A stretch of DNA of 64,000 bases. It comes from Paraphysomonas bandaiensis (lineage: Eukaryota > Chrysophyceae). Location of the stretch: assembly GCA_965644295.1 (NCBI GenBank), contig CBFFRP010000352.1, forward strand, positions 124,001-188,000. The letters run 5' to 3'. Under the pieces are notes generated by a model, which worked only from the letters and a program-made list of their open reading frames with translations, made no database searches and was not told the origin of the DNA. Below, piece after piece: positions 55,001 to 61,649 of this stretch (its first letter is position 1; every line of letters begins with the position of its first letter). A program made the translations under genes and the position numbers.

Positions 55001-55999
55001 CCTGATCGAGCGCCTGGCTACTGGACCAATAGCGGAGTACACCTCCCGCGCAAACTAGCTCAAGCGGATGGCAGTGCATCCAAAGACAAACTCAGCTCAA
55101 ATCTACGCCAAAGAATACTCAACACGGCACTGACATGGGACAAATCTTTCTGCATAGGGAGGAACCGGGCCAAAACCAAACAGGGGCTTGACCTGACCAA
55201 AGCCGCATGCTCTGACTGCGGGTTTCGACTAGATTCCCTAAAACATATGTGCCTCGACTGCACACATGAATCCATCACCCAAATAAGGGAAACTGCATTT
55301 CAATCGCATAAAAATGTGCTCCACGAAATACAGAGAACTCAGACCTTACCCAACTGGATCACATCTGCACTACGGAGACTCTCCAGCAGAGCCTGGAATC
55401 CCTCCATCCCACAGGTCGAGAGATACTGGACTGGAACCATCACAGCAGCCCAACTGGAAACGGTCTTCGAAGATGCCATACACAACCACCTGACGGCACA
55501 CAGTCTACGGAACCTAGAAACAGCGGTTATTAATCTCCTGCAACCGCTTTACACTGCAGCGAAGCTTATGCTACAGGATCGCGGTTGTCGCTATATCACC
55601 ATGTCCAAAAGGCCGCCCAGACTACTCCCGAGACCCCGTCCGAAACGCAGTCAGTCAAGACAACGTCCGAGAGTCCTTCGACTACTAGGGGTCCAACGAA
55701 GACCCCCCACAGCGTCCCCGACTCCAGACACACGTGCACACCTCACAGGTCCTACCCGACAGAGCACTGGACTGCCCAGACCTCCACAACGCCGACGGCT
55801 TCGACAACTCTATCTACACCCGCGGCCCCACAGGAGCACAGTAACACAGACTACAAACCCAACTCCTCCTCCCAACAATCCCCACCACTCTCAACCCACA
55901 CATCTGGAACTAGGTGCACTCAGGACCCTAATCCAGAACGCTGAGCCCCCTCCAACACCAATGGAGACCCATCCCAAAGGGAGACCCCCAGATCAATAG
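49049..55999 (+). CDS. LINE polyprotein: OTU-SET-endonuclease-RT-RNase H-zinc finger
   Basis: 2316 aa. About 60-230: OTU-like cysteine protease, with SDGYCAYSTL (Asp67, Cys70; family DGxCxxxxL) and a C-terminal AHYFLL with candidate catalytic His225. About 370-500: SET domain, with TAKGLSLYAKNTFPADVIIAEYKGK, then GYINDPLATNMANVKF (family NHSxxPN region) and IAKDEELLINYGHHYW. About 555-830: AP-type endonuclease, with STWNTNG, LLLQDVRL, VAGDFNGS, SRIDHIL and FDHRPVWV. About 1190-1560: reverse transcriptase, with ITQGGTES and the catalytic FADD at 1464-1467. About 1740-1910: RNase H, with FTDGSY (Asp1745), YELIG, HTDCQAV and IADAVAG. About 2054: zinc finger CSDC...HMCLDC. A basic Pro/Thr-rich tail ends HPKGRPPDQ. 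The endonuclease QDVRL has Asp where most relatives have Glu. RT, RNase H and endonuclease are certain; SET is likely; OTU is probable. Confidence 0.9.
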   Translation: MLHEHREQQEQREVIAVSLSPRARRQLRQMNPTDRRQLRLHMCDMSRVYRLTLRPSALRTQQHIPSDGYCAYSTLYHLHILASSRRHTRSCLKLDLKQRKDRHTLASFINTLGTQAFDIMQRECMAHHTLQPLRHKLDHAQAALLIPTKTTYTTEDDITHWLSVREVHLLASTINPCTTWAQNGNYLSIVGIPTDKVAYNIAWKVDELRDAIRDNYYHVILQDAHYFLLDPAGLSTALDNALLSLENTLATSILSTADPIAPPTLPADSITNNNRTSKMTSTRTTSSSSTKLARTNRQILQASTPGALPSHKKMQLKHAQTALTSRCQPTRKAKKVVNYDESDQPTNLHNSHPTTTTRTIRPTPALDTTGWDRDWSRKFYIAYADNTAKGLSLYAKNTFPADVIIAEYKGKRYPLTKMSQSTRRSDYIVQDSTGTFAIDGFDQVRQCVTCEAGYINDPLATNMANVKFVTKNKRLYVRTIRSIAKDEELLINYGHHYWCDQRWPLEILIQARAAYDSDIGGANIAVWDRLLADKSGTPTETSSSIPKDPSGAAMGLRLSTWNTNGNPASHTGKAQAIIRHFKRQKLDVLLLQDVRLTETQANFFTRIIEDALQGTRICLFLSKQPKLTSRDPLMGGTVVIISEYWKRRLAFTKADFTGLGLVSRLEFKTSVAHTLVLISVYLPPKPSTPGTCTLWSKLTKLGRASRGICTADPYKLLCNILTKWVTKARAKDHTVIVAGDFNGSMETNPKGRDIRPLADKLQLAAPLHELLLPRKTYHTFHRLDKGISRIDHILHTPLPPNMSVTDTGCLDSPSLLAAAFDHRPVWVGFTVPVNLDPRPPESHLRIPPRLNVNPKDSKEVQAYTARLLQLHAQLPHFDNGSTTILPPEVAANRLAAIHHITLQASLEAKRPACTHSTRLHERCQRTRSKFKNGFSPEMRVIQEGMLMVLRIIQKMFNSAGYKRHGWRGPPATTPTHEIITAWFARWDSYLRSSQGHIKGISDINFWCSHRNADPRVILGWNEKQATKKNLLRIALRLRGLLHGRARTEMRTRLTARTKQMEALLQQKRLQAILQKIGLKVKTPLRLTTVKTTDGHILTTPQDIHEGINAHFREHHAKPPGLDPVAQQLQDDPTWWKSLLDPGSATCQEPLHPRSKIPLPLQLGLRRALCTKTTPAMAATLKSTLAKDITQDEFYCTLHSLSFNRAPGPSMVSSNMVKSWPPVVQREAYILTRSLWKHKHVPIWWRDRVMSPILKKPGESSLTNLRPIGLLEVSRKILTRIITHRILTVWEEQKVLHPSQHGYRWRNGTDTAILRVLAAAEEARRKGDQHICTLWDFKKAFDSIAPNLMRLAWARLGVPDDVVDWFGNLDAGGLTFPWTPFMANNIEPRSLLDLLSADGHFIALFSLGFEAERGITQGGTESTCAWVALYDILLTWLDIELSTTSPTLPTIQLTTPTTGEIKISFADDLNTIAKSIHAAQLIAQQISAFCVLSGMELSIPKVVCTVFPILQDSNKSSDPIGYIILYDWSWRPHPVPIQTSLESIHYLGADLPLTITDKASHDWCLKYLKVVTTHLGIKQASAGCKVMVIETQIIPTLLYRATKASWPLHWYREIDAACATLYRKALSLGPGYPTELIYLSLKHNGLGMKRFSDSAQEQKWGSLQRAITLGGEAGQAAHFLLTQTTEPQPQYHHYVLSLREWGTELGLTLQEPEPPEPQDEHMLTNLKQELGLNSVQPDTFKAIFTDGSYTASALSTRRLTHVNPRTRWTHRGGAAVVYLPPENAWEDGTTTILRLDTPFRDVPGLDSYAYELIGTAMGLILSTRIPEHIRSHTDCQAVCTRTEEALSTRRRALGHRAKGVLLESIAASRDCKRQVTWVRSHPERRTTDETEWTFEDKGIYIADAVAGEDWHEVDRILGKNNYTVCTIAIDSAIERLLTAGLWHWRMHSTRRPYYSSPLLTNFQDLCDLRTLENYTSTRDQRYGHNPDRAPGYWTNSGVHLPRKLAQADGSASKDKLSSNLRQRILNTALTWDKSFCIGRNRAKTKQGLDLTKAACSDCGFRLDSLKHMCLDCTHESITQIRETAFQSHKNVLHEIQRTQTLPNWITSALRRLSSRAWNPSIPQVERYWTGTITAAQLETVFEDAIHNHLTAHSLRNLETAVINLLQPLYTAAKLMLQDRGCRYITMSKRPPRLLPRPRPKRSQSRQRPRVLRLLGVQRRPPTASPTPDTRAHLTGPTRQSTGLPRPPQRRRLRQLYLHPRPHRSTVTQTTNPTPPPNNPHHSQPTHLELGALRTLIQNAEPPPTPMETHPKGRPPDQ

Positions 56000-56058
56000 C
56001 GCCGGTGAGTCCACGGACACACGATAAAGGCGAATTTCATATCACACAAAAGAACGGA

Positions 56059-56242
56059 AGTGGTTGCACCTTGGTGCTTGCGGCGACGCACAAGCAGCTT
56101 TCGTAGCGTTAAATAGTAGGATAAAAGAGTTTGTATTGATTAGTTACGGGTAGTGGTCTAACTAGTATGACTAGCATTCTTCTAGCCACTAATTGATGCA
56201 AGGTCTCAACGCCTATTGCTAAATAATCAGACATTCACTACT
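56059..56242 (+). repeat. LINE 3' UTR = R2 tail repeat
   Basis: Begins GTGGTTGCACCTTGGTGCTT, includes GTTAAATAGTAGGATAAAAG, and ends TCAGACATTCACTACT. The same blocks end the dispersed repeats at 9711, 20850 and 43757. This is the segment the LINE reverse transcriptase would be expected to recognise. Confidence 0.75.
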
Positions 56243-56248
56243 ATAGTC

Positions 56249-56660
56249 TTACTAACTTGGTTTGTCATATTCTCTGATTGGTGATTCTACAGTCTATGCA
56301 TGCGGCAGCTGTTGTCTGGTCAATCCCGGTTTTGCTTTTGACTCGATTTCTTCCCATTGCATAGAATTTGTTCCAGACGTATACCGTTTCGCGTATGCGG
56401 TCTGGGAAAGAGATGTAGTGTTAGGGGAGTTATGGGTGCGGATTGGATGGAGTTTGTGTGGGAGCCTCGTTCCACTGCGGGTCCAATACTGCGGGTCTCG
56501 CTGCGTTTGTGTAGCGTACGTGCTGTCTCGCCTGAGGATGTATTGATGTAGGTCCCATTGGTGGTTGGGGTCTGTAATATCTCCTAGCTTTGGACCAATG
56601 TCTGTGAGTAAGTTCGCATCGGATCTTCGACGGTGCCATTAACCCGTGGTGAGGAATTCT
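56249..56660 (-). pseudogene. Inverted fragment of the LINE (related copy)
   Basis: Read on the minus strand this aligns closely to 8280-8590 of the truncated LINE copy, that is, the region between RNase H and the zinc finger (shared words such as CACACAAACTCCATCC and ATGGGAAGAAATCG). It begins only a few bases beyond the 3' end of the full-length element and points towards it. It is too short and broken to code for anything. Confidence 0.75.
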
Positions 56661-57417
56661 TCCAGTATGTGCGTTACATCAACTGCAGAGTGCTGTGTCC
56701 CTGGGGGACATTAGTTGGTCCACTTCCCCATACAGTGGACACGATAACAAGGTAAATAGTGACTAAATTACTTATAACTGATATACTGATGTTTTTAATT
56801 AATGCAGTACTATTGTACAGATGATACTCTATATTCGTTACATATATGATGACAGCGGATACTCCTTATAGGCTGTACGATAACAACTGATTACATTAGT
56901 TATAACTGATGTACTAGTGATGTTAGTTTATATCACTAGTAGCAACTAATATTCATGTTACTTGTAGTAACCAGCTATCGGGTTACTTTATACTATGAGC
57001 TCTCTATTGTATATGCTTTCGCTTGTACATATTCCATGTTTGAATATGTACAATTATTATGAATATCGACTCTATATGAATGAAGATCTACTCAATAATA
57101 TGACTATTATGTGATAGGCTTTCTACACTCTATTCATTACATATATCATCTGCAGACAGTATATCATCATCATCTGCAGACAGTGGACACAATATTAAGG
57201 TAAATAGCTACTAAAATACTTAGAGCTGATGTACTGATGATGTTAATAAATAGCGATTTATATATCACTAGTTGCTAATAAGATTCATGCAACCAGTACC
57301 AAATAAGATTCATGTTACTTGTTAAGGTTGTTTTTCTACTCAGTTAAGTAGTAGTCTGTAGTTTACTATGGCACCAACTACTTGTTATAATACGCAAGCA
57401 AATTGCTTTTGTGGCAC
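56661..57417. repeat. Degenerate tandem repeat region
   Basis: Blocks such as GACAGTGGACAC, AGGTAAATAG, ACTGATGTACTGATGATG and ATTCATGTTACTTGT recur around 56727-56810, 56880-56970 and 57179-57330, suggesting an old tandem array with ~150-450-bp spacing. No gene is seen. Confidence 0.45.
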
Positions 57418-57996
57418 CTAGTTACAGAGAAATCCATTCTTCTTGCACACACATTTATTACTGTTGCACTTACCCTTGCAACTACAATTACTAAACCCCT
57501 GTCCAAAGGATGGAGAAAACATAGTTGCAGTTTCTCTCTCTGATATAGTCTTCGAATTTCTCCAGTTCTCATAGTTTCCAAGATGACGTTGGTATGAAGC
57601 AGGGGTCTTATTCGGCTCGTGAATCAGATCTGATCGGTTATAACACGAGTTTAAAACTCCCCTGGGAGCGTACAGACGAAGTAATTCATTGGGGGTAACC
57701 TCAACAACAACAGCTGGAAACCTGATTTCATCAACTTGTCCTCGGTCCACCTGATGTGGTTTGACTAAAACAACACTACCCACCTGTAGGAGTTCCGCCT
57801 CATCGGTTGGAGTGCCAGACGTGGAAAATCTTTTCATCCTTTCGCCTTGTTCAGCTAGTGCGGCACTCACTGCTTTACTTTTCGCCCCTCTTGATGGAGT
57901 ATCACCGTGCTCATTTACCAATACTGCAACAGACTCATTCGCTGAAGCCACAACTGTACATTCCTCTGGTTCATGGCCCTCGATAACATTATTCAT
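57418..57996 (-). CDS. KRBA2/SCAND3-type integrase-associated C-terminal domain protein
   Basis: Single-exon ORF of 192 aa. An acidic/Ser/Ala-rich start (1-68) is followed by VGSVVLVKPHQVDRGQVDEIRFPAVVVEV, a small beta-barrel-like region. The end, FGQGFSNCSCKGKCNSNKCVCKKNGFLCN, has the repeated CxC Cys pattern. The same order (VGDxVxxxxxxVDRGKxD ... VxxV, then GQGFxxCxCxxxCxxxxCxCxKxxxxC) occurs at the C-terminus of integrase-derived proteins such as KRBA2 and SCAND3. The rve integrase core is absent here, and the usual final xxCH is cut by the stop. So it is a fragment or a shortened domesticated gene. It is divergent from the SAP-HMG gene at 58742. Confidence 0.7.
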   Translation of the reverse strand: MNNVIEGHEPEECTVVASANESVAVLVNEHGDTPSRGAKSKAVSAALAEQGERMKRFSTSGTPTDEAELLQVGSVVLVKPHQVDRGQVDEIRFPAVVVEVTPNELLRLYAPRGVLNSCYNRSDLIHEPNKTPASYQRHLGNYENWRNSKTISERETATMFSPSFGQGFSNCSCKGKCNSNKCVCKKNGFLCN

Positions 57997-58068
57997 AGTT
58001 GAATAATTGAATTTGCGAAAGCATTTTGTGCATTCAGATAGAACAGTCGTTTGTGTTCTTCAATTTTA

Positions 58069-58188
58069 ATGGAATCAGTGATAGATCTAGTGTTGTCGTC
58101 TACTGACGATGCAACTTCTGGTCGTACAGTGCTCCCTGATGAGACAGTTTTAACCACCGATATCATTCCTTCTTGTTTGATACAATGA
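58069..58188 (+). CDS. Possible 39-codon small ORF
   Basis: ATG at 58069 to TGA at 58188; acidic, Thr-rich (MESVIDLVLSSTDD...). It lies 72 bp upstream of, and divergent from, the start of the 57418-57996 gene. No domain or splice partner; it may be chance or the first exon of something unseen. Confidence 0.2.
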   Translation: MESVIDLVLSSTDDATSGRTVLPDETVLTTDIIPSCLIQ

Positions 58189-58741
58189 TATATGTAGCAC
58201 TTATATTACTATCATGCTGTTGCATTTAGCGATAATCATCAACTACGATATCTTACGATGGTATGTGGGTGGAATGAAAAAAAACACGGCTGGATAAGCC
58301 ACTTCACTGACGGGTTCACTTTCTTGGTGGGTTTTTGAGTGATAGTCAAAAACTGCCAGTCGATGAACTGGCACTGACTGGCACATTTTTCTCACGGGTC
58401 GTAACATATACACACCTACGTACTGTACTCCTATACATGTAGCCCGTGTGTATATATATAGCGTACCTATATACTATATACAACAAAATATCGTAGAGTA
58501 CAATAGTACAGCAGTACAAGACATCTTCCATGATCCGACACACTGCTGTACGTGTACATATGTGAGTTCTGCATGCATCAACATCCCACACACCATGCTG
58601 CAGTATGCAGTATAGTGTATAGTGCGGTACACTACAACAGTATCCATATGTGCAGATGCAGTGCATGCAGCATATACTCATACAGAGCAGAGTCATATAT
58701 AGAATATACAGCCTCTTCCTATTGAGGAAACACCACATATC
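58189..58741. other. Intergenic, 5' flank of the SAP-HMG gene
   Basis: Includes the short repeat TGCCAGTCGATGAACTGGCA (58354-58373), related to the palindrome at 48638. It is followed by a TATA-rich and CATATG-rich stretch. No gene is seen. Confidence 0.45.
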
Positions 58742-59853
58742 ATGTCAACTGAAGAAGCTGTCACCTCTGCTCCCAGTTCGTCCCCTGCGGGTCGTCCGAA
58801 GCGAGAGAGGAAGCAGGTGCGTGTGCTGCACCAATAGCATACATACATACATATATACATATATTTGTATATATACATTATATGATGTTATGCAATCCTG
58901 TCATATGTAGGCCGTCATTGTCAACGTCAACAACACAGCACCCAAGCAGGCAGCGGTTCCGCCATCAGGCAGCGGAGAGGAACTCGGGTCGATCCCGTAC
59001 TGTAAGTGCATAGATGTGTGTCTCTGTGAGGGTGAGATGTGATGCAGTTTGCGGTATGATCTCCAAGTACACTGAAGATGATGATGTCATTCGTGCCTTG
59101 CACCAGCTTCTTATTGGGTCTGTTGGCAAGAAGGGTCAGAGGAAGCGTCTGTTGCGTCAGTTTAAAGGGTTTGGCACCTCCACGACCCCTGTCCACATTG
59201 AGGCAAAACTCGTAGAAAACAAAAAGAAGTGGACGGTAGCAATTCTTAAGACGGTCGCGGAAGTGTTTGGCCTCGAAAAAACGGGTACCCGCAGTGAGCT
59301 GTGTAAGCGCATCGCCGAGTACGTTATGAGCCCGTATGAGACAAAGAAGGAATCTGCCTTGCCTGCCTCAAAGAAGGTGTGTGCAATGCAATCTATCGGC
59401 GGATTAATCTGTGCATGTAATCGTGTAATGATTTATTTAGGGTACGAAGAAGAGAAAGCTAAAGGGAAAGAGGAGTCGCAAGGATGCCAGCGGCGAGCCT
59501 AAGAAGAAACGGGCTCTGTCGGCTTTCATGGTGTTTTCTTCAGAAGTACGGGCAGATGTTCGAGCGAAACACCCTGAAGACAGTTTTGGAGACACTGGCA
59601 GGCGCATTGGTGAAATGTGGCGCGAGCTCAGTGAATCGGAAAAACAGGTATGTCGTGCATATGTTGTGAGACCTGGTGATATGATCTACTGTAGAGTTGG
59701 AAGGACAAGGCAGCTGCGTTGCATACTGACGAAGCGGAAGATGGCATGGAGTCGGGAGGTGACGATGGCGAGCAGTCTGATGATGAGGATGAAGAGCAGG
59801 ATGCTGATCAGCGCGATATCGAGGCTGAGTTCGATGCAGCTATGGAGGGCTGA
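58742..59853 (+). CDS. SAP-domain and HMG-box chromatin protein
   Basis: Five exons, 58742-58816, 58911-59001, 59048-59376, 59441-59647 and 59695-59853 (introns 94, 46, 64 and 47 nt), give 286 aa. The middle part is a DEK-like region ending in a SAP motif (AILKTVAEVFGLEKTGTRSELCKRIAEYV), a DNA-binding helix-turn-helix. It is followed by a Lys-rich linker and one HMG box (KKRALSAFMVFSSEVRADVRAKHP ... IGEMWRELSESEKQSWKDKAA). The tail is highly acidic (DDGEQSDDEDEEQDADQ), as in HMGB and SSRP1-type proteins. Probably nuclear, binding or bending DNA in chromatin. A SAP-HMG pairing with an acidic tail also occurs in some plant and protist proteins. Confidence 0.87.
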
Positions 59854-61649
59854 GTGTTCGGTAGTGTTGTTGTTGTGTTGTCCGTATTTGATATTCCGTA
59901 ATGGAGTATGTTCATGGCCAGGACAATATTGTACTTTCACTAATTAATCTACCTGATATTTGCAATTAATGTGCGTTGTTTTATATTGAATGGTCGTAAT
60001 GAACTCGTCGAATAAGTGGGAAGCGTATAAGGGTTGTGACTTGTAACTTGTAACTATCACGGAATAGCAATGACAATACTCTTTGAGCCAAGTGAGTTAC
60101 TATTCAAGCCCATATTACCACTGGGGTGTCCATCAGTGAACTTCAAAATTACAGTACGATCTCTGTCAGCAAGAAAAGAGCGATGGATGTACTTATTTCT
60201 CACGCACCTGTAACATAACAACAATGCAGTCTAACAGCTACTACATCGCAATTCGATTAAGGTTAGGATTATGTTAAAATGTTCACTTTTAGTGTCTGTT
60301 TTGTGCGTGAAGCGTAATTAATGAAAAAACGAGAGAATATCCTATTTTGATAAAAATGTAGCTTGTTATAAACGAAGTATAGGTAGTAAAAACTTTTACA
60401 TCTTTGGCGATTTCTTGAAATTGGAAATTGAATTATGTTTCCTATTTCCACTTGCTTTTCACGTAATCTTGGCTACAAGCTAGAATGGCCTCGGGTAAGA
60501 AGTATTGTGTCTATACTACTTTTCCATTCAAGTTTGGCAGTTTGGTGCGTGCTTTCTTGCGATATCTGTTCTATATAAGTAAACGAATGGACACTTGTTG
60601 AATTTTTATCGGATCATTTTAAAGCATACCCAAATATTAGTGAAAGAATCAATAGATATCGTTGGAAAAACATATGGAGAAGGAATTTCTGTGCAACTCC
60701 AGACAATGCGAAGGCAAAAGATGAATACTATAGCACACGGCCTTCAAGTATTTTGTATCATTAAGTATAATCATTTAAAGAAAAGATAGGTTCCCGATTA
60801 ATAAATAGCAGCACTTTTAACTAATCACATATATAATAGCTGGACTAATATCAAATCGCACAACTACTGAAATAAATTACGGGTTTGGGCTTACACTATA
60901 ACTTCTCATTTACTTATATATAATTTTTGTTTTAATTTCTTTTTAAATTGCTGTTAACCCTCAACCCTTATTATAAATATAAGTAATTAAATAATATAGA
61001 AGAAATATAAAACTAAAGGAAATATTTATAAAATATTCCAAAAAACGAAATTTATTAGGGGTAAATTGATTGATTTTTACGGATCTGGCTAATGGCTCGT
61101 ACGAACTAATGGGGGAAACTTGCTTCTCATTTTCCGATATTTTTATATCACGACGACCATTGTGGAGGTGCTCAGTGTGTTCATTGTCAACGACATTCTT
61201 GCGTACTGAGGTAAAGTGTATACTATCCTTTGTCACACAATTATGATAAAATGACAGTGCACTGTGCACATACATCCTAGGTCTTCTATGATAACAAACG
61301 ATGGGTTTGTAATCATGATAATTAGCTATGCAGCTCAAGTTGCTGTATAGATAAGAAATAAGCCAAGCAATTAATTGCTACGCAAGCCTGGTTAAGAGTA
61401 TGATGTAATGTGGCCAAAGAGCATGTAAAAGGAAGTCATCTAGCAACAAAGTTTTTGGTTACTTCTACTTAATAATTTTCTAATTTGTTCTCAAGACTTT
61501 TATCTATAAATATTATTCAGCACAAATATCGAGCAAACTACTATTTTTCCTTCATCACCCTCAGTCTCAATTAATTAGCACCATAATTCTGAGGGCTCTT
61601 GAAATAAGTAGATATCACCTATACCACATATAATTTGAAGTAGAGCAAC
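59854..61649. other. Intergenic, strongly AT-rich
   Basis: No supported gene. A 125-codon minus-strand ORF (61338-60961) ends in a hydrophobic helix and could be a small membrane protein, but it is AT-driven and has no known domain. Confidence 0.45.

Larger units (their letters stand above)
49049..56242 (+). mobile_element. Full-length non-LTR retrotransposon (LINE) with OTU and SET domains
   Basis: One intact 2316-codon ORF (49049-55999) followed by a ~240-bp 3' UTR that ends CTAAATAATCAGACATTCAC. Two damaged relatives are in the window (8107-9482 +, and about 56249-56660 -). The 5' end is not defined, because no target-site duplication was recognised around this copy. The uninterrupted ORF means the insertion is young or under selection. 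Endonuclease-RT-RNase H order places it among APE-type LINEs with RNase H (I/L1/RTE-like groups). The base composition is clearly more C+A-rich than its surroundings. Confidence 0.93.

Noticed and set aside
60961-61338. 125-codon minus-strand ORF with a C-terminal hydrophobic helix
   Set aside because: Located in very AT-rich DNA, no recognised motif; kept only as a note in the intergenic entry.
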